Source: Nyssa sinensis (lineage: Eukaryota > Streptophyta > Magnoliopsida > Cornales > Nyssaceae). From it: DNA of 64,000 bases. The notes under the pieces are model-generated. The model had not been told where the DNA came from. It ran no database searches and worked only from the letters and a program-made list of their open reading frames with translations. The stretch covers positions 23,690,426 through 23,754,425 of the forward strand of contig CM018050.1 in NCBI GenBank assembly GCA_008638375.1, written 5' to 3'. A program made the position numbers and the translations under genes. Positions 11,737 to 23,503 of this stretch are shown piece after piece (position 1 is the first letter of the stretch; every line of letters begins with the position of its first letter).

Positions 11737-12700
11737 ATGGAAGGGTTAAGAAAGGGCGGTTCAATCTCTCAATCACCCCTATTTGACAACTCTAATTATG
11801 TTTATTGGAAAGCTCGTATGAGAACATTCTTGAGAGCTGTGGATAAGCGAGTTTAGCTTGCCATCCAAAAAAGTTGGACCATTTCGGTCACAATTGCCAC
11901 TACGAAATTCCCGTCGATAACTAAGTCTTTAAATACTTAGAATGAATTAGAAGTTAGGATAAGTGGCTATAACACAAAAAGGTCTAAGCACCATCTTTAA
12001 TGCGGTAACTCCTAATGAATTTTGTAAGATTATGACTTGTAAAACCTCTAAAGAGGCATGGGATATCCTTGAGATGACCTATGAAGTTAGATCGGTCGTC
12101 AAACAGTCCAAATTACAAATGTTGACCTCTAGGTTTGAAACTTTAAGAATGGAAGAATCGGAAACCTTTTCTGAGTTTTGTATTAAATTGAGTGACATTG
12201 TTAACTTGTCATTCAACCTAGGAGAGAAGCAAGATAAGACCAAGATAATAAGAAAAGTATTGAGATCTCTCCCCTAGAGATTCCAACCTAAGATAATCGC
12301 CATTGAGGAAAGTAAGGACGTGGACTCTTTCTTTGTTGATGAATTAGTTAGGTTACTTCAAACTTTTGAGCTAACTCTAAGGCAAGAAAAGAAGACTAAA
12401 AGTCTTGCCTTAAAATCAACACAAGAAGAAAGTGAATGAGATTTAGAGGTTGACCCCAAGTCCATGAACGATGAAGACTTGGCTCTCTTTGTTAAGAGGT
12501 TTAACAAGTACCTCAAGGGTAGAATGCTTAACTTTAAGGGATCTCAAAACTCAAGTAAAAAATCTTTAGGAAATTCTAACTCTTCAAAAAGCCAAGTCCA
12601 AAAATCTTCTTTTAGTAGTGATAGAAGAAGACCATCATCGCAATCCTCCTCCAAACCTATTGAGTGTTATCTTTTTTTCTTTTTTCTTCTACTAACAATT
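11737..12700 (+). pseudogene. Copia gag fragment, truncated
   Basis: ATG at 11737 opens a gag (MEGLRKGG...LFDNSNYVYWKARM) of the UBN2 copia type. The best open part is 11963-12277 (CKTSKEAWDILEMTYE). It is followed by a Ser/Lys-rich linker at 12464-12665 that stops at IECY, exactly where a CCHC zinc knuckle should start. Stops occur near 11852 and 11938, and there is at least one frameshift. Protease, integrase and RT are absent: unrelated AT-rich sequence follows, then the next gypsy LTR. No second LTR is visible. Confidence 0.75.
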
Positions 12701-12755
12701 AAAATAATAGAATGAATAATGTTTTCAAAATATTTAAGTATGGTAAAAATTATTA

Positions 12756-12760
12756 GTTTG
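12756..12760. other. Target-site duplication GTTTG, left
   Basis: Matches 22605-22609 on the other side of the Tat-1 element. Confidence 0.85.
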
Positions 12761-13219
12761 TGATGTTGCTATTTTTTTATCGGAAGGGCTCTTGTTCTTT
12801 ATTACTTGTCAAGAACTTGCAATCAGAGAGTCACAGGGAAGGCTCCGGTGATAGCCACTCCGATGATAAAGTTAGTAAATAGAAAGAGACTGTAATTTAA
12901 AAGAAGAATTGAACATGAATAGAAAGTGTACCTTATGGCTTTATTTATAGGTCGCAGATCTCCTAAGTTGAGTAGGATTAAGAGCCATAAAAGTAAGGAT
13001 TTGAAGATATCCAAAGATAGTAATTTTCATATTGAACTCTGTTTCCTTATTCTGAGGACGGTAGGATATGAAGGCGGTGCTATGTTCTGAACCATATGCC
13101 TCTGAACCCCCCGTGCCTGTTTGATCTGAATAAAACAATTCTTCTTGATCCGTACCTTAAAGAGCTCTGTACATACATGTCTCGTGCTTCGACTATACTT
13201 GTCATTTTATGGTATATCA
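12761..13219 (-). repeat. Tat-1 3' LTR
   Basis: On the minus strand it runs TGATATACCATAAAATG to ...CATCA. A TATA box (CTATAAATAAAG on the minus strand, near 12940) lies in the middle, as in the partner LTR. Confidence 0.9.
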
Positions 13220-13233
13220 GCTACTCCCTCTGA
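13220..13233 (-). other. Polypurine tract of Tat-1
   Basis: The minus strand reads AGAGGGAGTAGC immediately before the LTR start TGATATACC, the expected position for plus-strand priming. Confidence 0.65.
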
Positions 13234-13636
13234 AGCCTTTGTTCTGGGGCATGATCAGAGATGAGGTTAGGGTTTTTGAGGCATTATACAGGTAATAGTT
13301 ATAAATGCATCACTTCGTATTCTAAGGAGACAGTCGTTGATGTGACATTCATTGTGTTGGCCATTGGTTGGAATTATGAGGCCATCATTGCTCTAACCAC
13401 CATGGTGGTTTGGAAGCAGGCCTCCCACGTGACACTTGTTAGATCTTTATGCCCCTCTTTTCATCATTTTCTATATCTTAAGAACTCTCATATCGCCAAA
13501 GAGAACTTCAAGTGAGACAAACTCCGACATCTAAGAAAATCAACTCCGATCAACTCTACGAACAAGTTCAGTTTCAAATACTTTTTCCAAGTTCTTCATA
13601 TCTTTTTTCGTTCCTCTTCACTTTCTTATTTTGATC

Positions 13637-15596
13637 ATGTCAGCCTCTGATGCTCAGTCAAGCACCGACTATGAAACAAAAGAGTCTTTGGAGATATATG
13701 ACTAGACAGAAGTTAATCTTATAGCTAGTAGCCTATCAAAAAATGTAAAAAATAGGATTATTAATAACCCAATCCCTGGGTCTAAAGTTAATATAGTACA
13801 GGCCTTCTTAGAATCTAGGAACATTGGTGGGGAGACCTTGGGTAACTCCCATTAAAAGAAGGAATGAGAAAGCACCATACCTCAGAGCATAATAGATGCT
13901 TTGAGGGCTACTTTTGGCCTCCTTGCAAACGTGTCCTGTAGGGTACCAAGACCTATAGATCACCCCTCCAGTACTCAGTAGGGTGCGATATGTGCTTACC
14001 TTGAGTGGTTCAAGATAGGGGTTAGGTTTTCTTTCCACCCTTTTATTAGGGAATTTTTTAATTGGTTTAACATCTGCCCTGCTGATCTGAATATAAACAG
14101 TTAGAGGAATTTACTTGGGTTCATAGTTTTAGGACACTTGAACAATGTTGAGCTAGACCTCTCATTGATTAGGAGCAATATGGACATGAAATACCTGAAG
14201 TTGGAGGCCATATTTTATATGTCTTTCGACAAAGGGTTCAGACCTCTTTCTTCTATACCCACTTCCAACAAGACTTGGAAGAAATGGTACTTCTTCGTAA
14301 AAGGAGGCTGGGAGTTCGAGGATTTTGAGAGCCAAGTTTTAACCTTTCCATGGAAGACTGGGATTAAGGGTGAGGTCCCTTTTTGTTTTGCATTCTTGGG
14401 CTTTCTCATTCTATTTGTTGTTTTCTTTTTAGGCTAATCTTGTGCTTCTGTGCAGATAAGAGAGCTTGGAAGAGATCGATCTTCACTGCCGATCTTCAAC
14501 AAAAGTACAAGAGGCTCCTTCAGACCAACAACCGTTTTCACAATGCCATTCTTTGCCTCAAAAATCTGATAGAGGCTGGTTTGGTACGGGACCAGACTGA
14601 AAGTTTGATAAAATCCCTGGTGACCAGATGGGTGCCAAGGAAGAAGAAGAAAAAAGTTGGGGAAAACTCTTCCCATGTGGAGCCTCCCTTTCAAGCAAAG
14701 AGAAGGAGGTTAATCTCTAACTTCCTCGAGAGAACTGTCTTAGAGGATTTGGAGATTTCTCCTATTCAACAAGCCCTTCTGCCCCTTGTGCCTTCTGCTC
14801 TTAAAAAGAAAATGGGGAAAGGCAAATCCACTGTCGTTTCCTCAGGGTCTGATGACTCTGGCGTGATAGCCGTGAAGAAGGCTTATGAGGACTCTTGGGC
14901 AACGGGCCCAAAAAAGTTCAAAGGGCTGAGGCCTTAGAAGATTGCTAAAAATTTGATGGCCTTTCACATGAGGGTGAGTTCTGTATTACTTTTTCCTATT
15001 TTTAATTTCCTGGTTTTGTAGTTTGCACTTAACTTATTCTGACCTGATTGTGTTGCTTATTTTTTCTGGGCTATACATGGCTTGGCAGTCATCATGGACT
15101 CCCCCGAGGATCCTGAGCAGATTGACGCCCTCCAATCTGAACTTGTTGAGGCCAGGTTTTAGTCAGGGACTGCATAGTCCTCGGTGGCAGAAGCCGAGGA
15201 AAAACTGAAGGAGGCTGCCAATTCCTACTCCATTCTGGAGTTCGAGAAGGATACCCTTTCTACCAAACTGGAAAACCTCAAAAAGAGGATTGCAGACTTC
15301 CAGATTGCTTCTATCCAAAAGGTTCAGGACACTGCTAAAGCCGTTAGAGCCCAAACTGAGCTGGATCTGAAGCTGAAGTCCAAGATCTGGGTGGCGAGCT
15401 GATCGATTATGGATATCAAACCTTCAGGGTGAAGCTCTGTAGGAAGTATCCTAACTTGGATCTGACTGGGGTAGATGATATTGAAGTCTCCCAAGTTGAG
15501 ATTGATGCACCGGATATTGACGACAAAGAAGAAGAGGTGAATCCAAAACTCCCTCAAGTTGCTGCTTCAGAGACTGCTGAACCAACAACAGAGTAA
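13637..15596 (+). pseudogene. Antisense accessory gene of Tat-1 (PF04195-like 'putative gypsy type transposon'), three exons, broken
   Basis: It lies between pol and the 3' LTR and points against gag-pol. Proposed exons are 13637-14369, 14456-14973 and 15090-15596. Intron 1 is AAGG|GTGAGG...TGTGCAG and intron 2 is AGG|GTGAGT...TTGGCAG. Exon 1 (733 bases) leaves one base, and exon 2 continues in frame at 14458, the same phase as in the copy at 7881. The N-terminal part contains FHPFIREFFNWFNICPADL, typical of the family. The middle is Lys-rich with KKKKKVGE. The end is helical and heptad-like (EAEEKLKEAANSYSILEFEK), probably a coiled coil. In-frame stops occur near 13700, 13854 and 14935, and exon 3 has further stops and a frameshift near 15180. 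Function is unknown. Confidence 0.75.
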
Positions 15597-15817
15597 ACTT
15601 GTGATATTTTCGTATTTTTTTTTATCTTGTAATTTTCTCATTTTTGGGTTAATATATGAAATTTCACTCATTCTAGAACTTGTGTCTTGTTTGATATCTT
15701 TGTGGTATGTCTGACTTCAAGATAATTTCTTTAATATCCAAGCTAATAGAAAACATAAGCTCTTTAGAAACTCCAAAGCACTCATAAGCTATTTCAAAGG
15801 TTAAAAAGCAGGATATA

Positions 15818-16327
15818 TAAAACCGAAACACTTGTAATTAAAACAAGGTTTCTCAAGTGTCTGCATACTGGTAATTTATAATATACCGACCTATAACACT
15901 TGTAAAGAGAACAAGGCTTTTCTAGAGGTTTGTAGAGTGAGAAAAATGGACCAAACCTATGATACTTGTAATGAGCACAAGCCTATTAGGGATATGTCTA
16001 TTAAGTGAAATGGACCAGACCTGTAGCACTTCTAATAGATACGAGGCTTTTAGGGTCTATGCATTGAGTGAAATGGACTAGATCTGTAGCACTTGTAATG
16101 GATACAAGGCTTTTAGGGGTCTGTGCATTAAGTGAAATGGACTAAACCTGTAGCACTTGCAATGGATACAAGGCTTTTAGAGAGGTCGGTACATTAAGTG
16201 AAATGGACCAGACCTGAAGCACTTGTAATGGATACAAGGCTTTTAGGGGTCTGTACATTGAGTGAAATGGAGCAGACCTGTAGCACTTTTAATGGGTACA
16301 AGGCTTATAGGGGTCTATGCATTGACA
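15818..16327. repeat. 64-bp tandem repeat array inside Tat-1
   Basis: About eight head-to-tail units of 62-66 bases, each with AAATGGACCAGACCTGTAGC, CACTTGTAATGG and ACAAGGCTTTTAGG motifs. The five units from about 16010 on are the best conserved. The array lies between the end of the accessory gene and the end of pol. Tandem arrays in this position are known for Tat/Ogre elements and can seed satellites. Confidence 0.9.
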
Positions 16328-16360
16328 ATGAACTCTGAAGTGAATCAAAAGTAGTTTTTT

Positions 16361-19300
16361 TTATTGATAATACTTGCATAAATGTTCGATGTTCCAAGGT
16401 CTGGGTACTGGCTTCCTTGTTGAATCTTCAAACCAATAAGTCGTAGGTATAACGATCTTGGTTATTTTGTAAGGTCCTTCTTAATTAGGGGAGAGCTTTC
16501 GCATGGTGGGATCTTTAGTGTTTGGAAACACCCTTCTTAGGACGAGATCTCTATACTGGAAATTGATGGGTTTTAACCCCTGGTTGAAGCATTTAGTCAT
16601 TCTCTATTGGTAGGCTTCAGTCTTAATCCGAGCTTGCTCACATATTTCTTCTAGTAGGTCTAGGTTTTCTACAAGTTGTTGTCTATTGGCCTCTTGGTCA
16701 AAACAATATATTTTAAGGGTTGGCATGCCAATTTTGACAAGAATGATTGCTTCGGTACCATAGGCGAGTAAAAATGGTGTTTCTGCGGTTGGGGTTCTTT
16801 TAGTGGTTCGGTAGGCCCAGAGTACTCTAGGGAGTTCTTCGACCGATCTTTCCTTGGCTTCTTCCAACCTTCTCTTAATTGCCTCAAGAATAGTGCGGTT
16901 GGTAACTTCGGCCTGCCCATTAGCTTTAGGATGCCTTGGAGAGGAGAAGTGGTGACTGATGACAGGTCTTTACAAAATTTTTTGAATACCTTTCTAGCAA
17001 ACTGCGTCCCATTGTTTAAAATAATGACGCGAGGTATACCGAACCTGTATACTATATTTTTTCAAGTGAAATTCTTTAATTCTACGTCTGTTATGTGGGT
17101 CAGTGGTTCAGCCTCTGCCCATTTAGAAAAATAGTTAATGGCAACTAGTAGGAATCTCTTGTTCTAAGGGGCTTTTGGCAATGGCCTTATAATGTCCATT
17201 TCCCATTGGGCGAAGGGTGAGGGACTTGCGATAGGGATGAGTTCATGATGAGGTTGATGTTGGTATAAGGCGAAATGTTGACATTTGTCACACTTTTGAA
17301 CATATTCCCTAGCGTGTTTTAGCATACCGGGCTAGTAGTAGCCCTAAGTTAGTGCTCGGGGGGCTATGGTCCTACCGCTATTATAGTTGTCACAAATCCC
17401 CTCATGTATCTCGGCTAGGACATAGTGAGCCTCTTCTGGAGTTAAGCACCGTAGGAGGGGCTGTGTGTAGGACTTTCAGTAAAGCTTTTCTTTAAGAATT
17501 TAATACCGAGCTGCCCTAATTCGAATTCTCTTGATATGATTATTTTCCTCTAGAAGCAACCCTTCCTTGAGATACTGGATGATGGGAGTCATCCGATTAT
17601 GAGGTTGTTCTAAAATTTGAATAGATTGTATTACCTCAGTACTAGGTTTTGCTTGGTAGAAGATTTTTACCGTTGAATCCCTTTCTGGCTTGAGATGGGA
17701 GGCCATATTTGCAAAAGCGTCGACCTTGGAGTTTTGATTTCTTTCAATCTTTTAAATAATGAATTTGTGGAAAGACTATTTTAGCGATTCCACTAACTCT
17801 AAATATCTTGCCATTCTATTATCCTTGGTGGAAAATTCTCCCGAAACTTGACTCACCACAAGCTAAGAGTTAGAGAATGCGTCAAGATCTAGAGCTTTGC
17901 ATTCTAAAGCTAATTTCATCCCAATGATAAGTGTTTTATACTCGGCTTTATTGTTAGAGGCTCTGAATCTCAAGCTAATAACTTTTTCGGTTACGATCCC
18001 ATCAGGGGACTGAAGTACTATACCTATTTTAGAGCTTTTATCAGTAGAGGATCCATCAGTGTAAAGTAGCCATACCAAAGAATTTGTAGTGATTTAAGCT
18101 TTCGAATGTCGTGTTCTAGTGAACTCTGTTACAAAGTCTGCTAATACTTGGCTTTTGATAGTAGTCTGGCACATAGGATATGCCAAATTCTCCTAGTTCT
18201 ATTGACCATTTGATTAGTCATCCCGAAACTTAGAGTTTATGGAGGACTGATTTTAAAGGATAAAATGTAGAGATTATGATAGGATAGGCTCGAAAGTATG
18301 GTCTGAGCTTCCGAGCGAATATCACCAAGGCTAAGGCCAGTTTTTCAATTTCAGAGTACCTCGTCTCGGTGTCCAGAAGTGCCTTGCCGACGTAAAAAAT
18401 AGGCCTCTAAGTTCCCTTGTCTTCCCTGACTAGCGCAGAGTTGATGGCACTTTCTGATTCAACTAAGTACAGGAGTAGTTTTTCCTCTAGCACTGATTTT
18501 GAAAGGAGTTTGGGGGAGGCTAAGTATCGCTTGAATTGTTGGAAGGCCTCTTCGCATTCAGAGGTCCATTCTAGGGCCTTACTCCCCCTCAAGGCTTTAA
18601 AGAACGGGAGGCACCGATCCGTAGATTTAGAGATAAACCTATTTAGTTCTGCCATCCTTCCATTCAGCCCTTGGATATCTTTCTTGGTTTTAGGTGATTC
18701 TAGTTCAATCAGAGCTTTAATCTGTGAGGGATCTGCCTTAATTCCTTTTTGCGAAACTAGAAAACCCAAGAATGTTCCTTCTATGATCCCGAAAGTACAT
18801 TTTAAAGGGTTAAGCTTCATTCTGTGTTTTCTCAAATGTCGAATGTCTGGCTTAAGTGCTGGATGTGGTCACCTTTTTTAACACTTTTGACAAACATATC
18901 ATTGATTTAAACTTCCATTGTATTCCCAATTTGGGGGTCCAAACATTCTGTTTACAAGCCTCTAGTAAGTAGCTTTAGTGTTCTTTAAACCGAACGACAT
19001 CACTCTATAACAATAAAGTCCTCGTTCTGATATGAAGTTTGTTTTCTCCTAGTTTGGAGGATACATTGAATTTGATTATATCTAGAGTAAACATCGAGGA
19101 AATGCATAAGTTCGTGACCTGTCGTAGCATTAACAAGTTGATCAATTCTCGGAAGAGAAAAGCTATCTTTAGGACACGTTTTATTTAGGTGGTATAGTCA
19201 ACGCAGACCCTCCATTTTTTATTCTTCTTTTTTGCAAGAACTGTATTAGAAAACCATTTTGGGTAAAATACTTTTCTTATCATTCCAGCATTTAGCAACC

Positions 19301-20235
19301 TCTAGACCTTTTCATTGATGATTTTGTGGCGTTCAGGGGCGAATGTTCTCCTTTTTTGTCTTACTGAGGGATGGTCTGGATCTGTCATCAACTTGTGAGA
19401 GATGAAATCAGGATTTATTCCCTCCATATCTCTAGTTTCCCAAGCAAATACCAAAAGATTATCTTTTAGGAATTTAACAATATCCTCGTGCTTAGAAGGA
19501 GAGAGGGTTGAGCCAATTTGTACGTATTCTCCCTATCCTTCAATGCTAATGAGTGCTTTGATGGGCTCCTCCATTGGTTTGGCTGCGTTGTCCCGTCCTC
19601 TAGGACTTACCGGCTCGTCAAGCTCAGAAAGACATTCTTCTACCTCATGAAGGTTGGAAGACGAGGAACTTTCCTTTTCACGAGGATACTATAATTGTTA
19701 TTTGGAGGGCTTTTCCTTTAGTGCGAGGGCATGACATTCCCGAGCAGTGGGCTGACAACCCTTGATGGTGAGAACTTTGTTGTTGTGGACATATTTCAAG
19801 CATTGATGGAAGGTTGAAGTAACTGCCCCCATCTGGTGGATCCAAGGCCTCTCAATAATGACATTATAAGGAGATTTAATGTCTAGGACCATGTATTCAG
19901 AGATCAGGTCCTTTGTCTGTCCCCCTCTCCTATCATGGTCGGTAGATCAATTCTGCCTATTGGGATGCTGAGATTCCTGTCAAATCCTACCATGACAGCA
20001 GCAGTAGCTCTGATGTCATTAGAGTTGAGCTTCATGTGTTTAGAGGGTTCATAGAATAATACATTGGTGGAACTTCTAATATCCACAAAAACCTTTCTGA
20101 TATCAAAATTAACGATTTTGAGTGAGATGACAAGAGCGTCGTTGTGAGGACAATATATCCCAATGAGATCCAATTCAGAGAACTCGATCTAAGGTTCTGA
20201 CTTTATCTTTTTCTCAATGGTTGAGATCTGGATAA
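16361..20235 (-). pseudogene. Tat-1 pol: protease, RT, RNase H, second RNase H, integrase
   Basis: Read from right to left. Protease is at about 20173-19700; its active site DTGSS has become DIRSS. RT is at about 19400-18880; the catalytic YIDD is replaced by stop-I-N-D near 18895. RT thumb and first RNase H are at 18835-18407 (MKLNPLKCTFG, FLGFLVSQKGI). The second, archaeal-type RNase H is at 18078-17863 (LYTDGSS, SNNKAEYK). An integrase linker is at 17706-17500 (MASHLKPERDS). The integrase core end is at 16920-16604 (WAYRTTKRTPTAETPF), and the tail ends IEHLCKYYQ with a stop at 16361-16363. Many stops and shifts separate the pieces. Confidence 0.85.
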
Positions 20236-22110
20236 TATGAGGTTTTGTCTTTATTTCTCTAGCATATCTTTTCCTGGCTCGATTAGACATCCCTATCAAC
20301 GCATTGTTAGTGTGAAGCACAAAGAGGAGCTGATTATTTTGCCGTTGCTGATCATTCCAAATTTCTTTATGTTCAGGCCTTTGCTCTTGCCTTCTTTGAG
20401 GCGGTATTTCATCCTGGGGGTTTTGCCTCCCGTCCTAGTGGACAAACTCTCTCAGTCGTCCTCTCTTGATGAGATGCTCTATTTCTTGCTTGAGAGCCCT
20501 GTATTCCTCAGTTGTGTGTCCATGCTCTTTATGGAAATCACAATATTTGTTCTAATTTCTTGAGTTTGGGTGGCTTTTTAGTGGCTCTGGCCACCTCAAG
20601 TTTTCACGAGTCTGGATCTGTTGGAGTATGTGGGTAAGAGAACCATTCAGGGAGGTGTAAGTCCCATACCTCCTAGAGTTAGAATTCTTCTGGGGTCTAG
20701 GTGTTGTTCTCTTGTTGGGACTCCTGATCCTCTTCTCGAAGCGCTGTTATTCCTCTTCTGAACTTGCTCATCTTTCTAAACTTGTTTTTTTACTTTTTCG
20801 GAAAGAGGTTTTTGTATCTTCAAGATTAATATACTTCTGCGCTCATTCCATAAGTGTTGTCATATCGACGAGAGCATTCTTGGTCAAGGAATCCTAGAAG
20901 CGTTCAGGCCCAAGGCCTGAAGTGAGGGCAGCTACTAGGAAACTTGGATTACAATCGGTTATCTCTATGAGCTCGATGTTAAAACGAGCTATGTACTCCA
21001 AAAGTGATTCTCCTTTTGCTTGCTTTACAGTTAGCAAGAATTCTGGTCCTTTTCTTAACTTTCTGCTAGTTAAGAATCAGTCAAGAAATAGCCTACTGAA
21101 CTCATAAAAATTACTGATTGATTTTTGAGGAAGGTTGTGGAACCATTTAAGGGCAGTACTCTTGAGGCTCGTCATGAAATTTTGACACATGAAGGCATCG
21201 GTAGCTCCGTGCAGAGCCATTGTGTGTTGGTAGTGAGATAGGTGGTCCCCAGGGTCCTCAGACCCGTCGTAGAGGGTGAATTTTGGGGCAACAAACTTCT
21301 TCGACCATTCTTCTATCATTATGGTATAGGTAAATGACGTGGAGAACCTTCAGAGAAATTTACTTAGTTCGTCTTGCTCTGTAGGGGCATGGAACCCTTT
21401 GGTTGAGATTGTTTGATCCTAAGAATCTGCTATCTCATCTACTCTCTAGGGGGCTTTGGATAGGACTTATTGTGCGGTCAGTACCCGTTGGTGATCTTGT
21501 CTTGTGTCTCCAGATCCTCGACTCAAGGGAGGAATTTGTCCAGTATTAGTAGGAGGATGCTGCTCTACCAAGACTAGGGGAACTGGAGTCTCGGGAGGCT
21601 GGAATTCCTACGGTGCTGGATTGGCTCCAAAGGCCATTGAAGTTAAAATCCTTGTTTTTCTTTGGTAGTGGACAGTTGGATGAAACGTGGGCATTCTCCT
21701 CCCCACAGCTATTGACAGTTAGGGATTAACTCCTATATGAGCGGTACCATGGGGGTGTACCGGTTGTATGTCAAGAAACCCCCTCATTGGGAGATCCTCG
21801 GCCCATGGTGGTGGCGGGAGGTTGAGTTCCTCCGTGAATAGTGTTAGTAGGAGAAGGAAGAGGGTTACTCCGCTAGTTTTGAGCCAGTGAATCCAGAACT
21901 TGTGACATGGCAGTGAGTTGTTCCTACATCTGATCAAACTGTCATTGAATCCGATCAAGCTGTTGTTATAAACGATTGGGTATTTGTCCCCTTCCTCTTC
22001 TAGCAGGAGGCTAATTCTGAGGGTTTTGAGAGTTTTTTCTAAGACGAAGGCTGGGAGCCATTGTCTTTTGGAAAAAAAAGATAATAGATTTGTTCTTTTG
22101 AAGAGGATGA
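20236..22110 (-). pseudogene. Tat-1 gag
   Basis: The clearest part is the retrotransposon gag core at 21319-21077 (FVAPKFTLYDGSEDPGDHL, LKWFHNLP), which matches the Tat-2 gag at 54632-54826. The N-terminal region (about 21320-22110) is Pro-rich and broken. The C-terminal region (20236-21076) is scattered over three frames. A functional gag would form the particle; this one cannot be made. Confidence 0.75.
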
Positions 22111-22128
22111 TGATAAGAACGATTGTCG

Positions 22129-22146
22129 TTCTCGTAGACGACACCA
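22129..22146 (-). other. Primer binding site of Tat-1
   Basis: The minus strand reads TGGTGTCGTCTACGAGAA, three bases inside the 5' LTR. The same place in the two other Tat-type LTRs holds TAGTGCCGTCTATGGGAA (53828) and TGGTGCCATCTGTGGGAA (59476). It is a common but diverged primer site. Confidence 0.7.
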
Positions 22147-22149
22147 AAC

Positions 22150-22604
22150 TGATGTTACTCCTTTTTTATAGGAAGGGTCTCTTGTCCTTCGCTACTTGTC
22201 AAGAACTTGAAATCAAAGAGTCACCGGGAAGGCTCCAGTGGTAGCCGCTCTAATGATAAAGTCAATAAATAGAAAGAGACTGTAATTTAAAAGAAGAATT
22301 GAACATAAATCGAAAACGTATCTTATGGCCTTATTTATAGGCCATAGATCTCCTAAGTTGAGTAAGATTAGGAGCCATAGGGATTTGAAGATATCTGAAG
22401 ATAGTAGTCGCCATATTGAATTTTGTTTCCTTATTATGAGGTTGGTAGGATATGAAAAGCGGTGCTATGTTCTGAACCATATACCTGTAAACCCCCCGTG
22501 CCTGTTTGATTTGGATAAAACAATCCTTCTTGATCTGTACCTTGAAGAGTTCTGTACATACACGTGTCGTGCTTCTAATATACTTGTCATTTTATGGTAT
22601 ATCA
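22150..22604 (-). repeat. Tat-1 5' LTR
   Basis: On the plus strand it runs TGATGTTAC to TATATCA and aligns along its whole length with 12761-13219. The TATA box on the minus strand is near 22335. Many scattered substitutions separate the two LTRs, so the insertion is not recent. Confidence 0.9.
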
Positions 22605-22609
22605 GTTTG
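22605..22609. other. Target-site duplication GTTTG, right
   Basis: Pairs with 12756-12760. Confidence 0.85.
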
Positions 22610-23142
22610 CTTTTACGCATTCTCATTTCTTTTATATTTTAGCTAATTTCTTTTTCATGGAATAGTTTTAAACATACTGCTAGTGTATATTAGACATACA
22701 AAGGACTAAGTCATCTCGATAAAGTAATGTGGAAAAATATAAGTTTTTTCCTACACCGAAGCAAATTTAAAAAATATTTGACAAATTTAAGATATTTTAA
22801 AAGTATTTTGAAAAGTCATTAACATGTAAAAAGCACGCATGTTAAAAGTTCTTTTAAATATAAAGGTGCTTTTGGTGAAAACACATTTAAATAGAAATGT
22901 GCTTTTACTAAAACCGTCTTTAATTAAATGTGTTCTTATTAAAAGTGTTTTTAATTAAAGGTGCTTTTCTTAAACATGCCTTTAATTAGAAGTGCTCTTT
23001 TTAAAAAATTTTTTAATTTAAAAATATTACAGATGCTTTGGACTTGAAATGTTTTAACATTTTAAAAATATCTTTAACAAATGCGCATTTTAAACTTGAA
23101 ATGTTTTAACATTTTAAAACTATCTTTAAGAAATGCGCATTT
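22610..23142. repeat. Intergenic DNA with degenerate short repeats
   Basis: At about 22845-23000 a loose motif like AAAAGTGCTTTTAATTAAA recurs about six times. At about 23040-23140 a unit of about 53 bases (CTTGAAATGTTTTAACATTTTAAAA...AAATGCGCATTTTAA) is present twice. No gene is visible. Confidence 0.6.
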
Positions 23143-23503
23143 TAAGTCATCTCAACACTAAATATAACGACCAATTCAACTTAACTTTATGTGAACAGCT
23201 ATAAATCTGAAGGACTTTTCCATCATTGGTGTGGTCGTGGGGGCTAAGAAGTGTTTGTGGACCATATTTCATCCTTGGTAGGTTCAATGTACAATAGCAT
23301 TCCGTGTTCAAAAAGACTTTTTCACTCGAGGTCATAGAAAATCACTATAGCTGAAATATAATTTCTAATGTAAGCTTCATTATTATCTTTATATTTAAAA
23401 ATAAAATAATCACAATTATGGCACCAATTTTGAAAGGACTTAAGCCATTTCAATTAGATATAGAGATGCCAGATTCATTTATAAAGAATAGTCTTTTCTA
23501 TAT
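23143..23503. repeat. Isolated satellite monomer left of the main array
   Basis: It matches the 24963-30030 monomers from GTCATCTCAACACTAAATATA to CTTTTCTATATT, though it is more diverged (AAAGGACTTAAGCCATTT in place of the perfect palindrome). It passes at 23498 into the 1.3-kb flank that also follows the last monomer of the main array. Confidence 0.85.

Larger units (their letters stand above)
12761..22604 (-). mobile_element. Tat-lineage Ty3/gypsy retrotransposon (Tat-1), 9.84 kb, complete but decayed
   Basis: Two LTRs of 459 and 455 bp, a 5-bp GTTTG duplication, a primer site inside the right LTR and a polypurine tract inside the left LTR define a full element read from right to left. 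Domain order on the minus strand is gag, protease, RT, RNase H, a second RNase H with YTDGSS, and integrase. A 64-bp tandem array and an antisense accessory gene then precede the 3' LTR. The second RNase H and the extra region between pol and 3' LTR are hallmarks of the Tat group. Every reading frame is broken, so it cannot mobilise itself. Confidence 0.9.
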
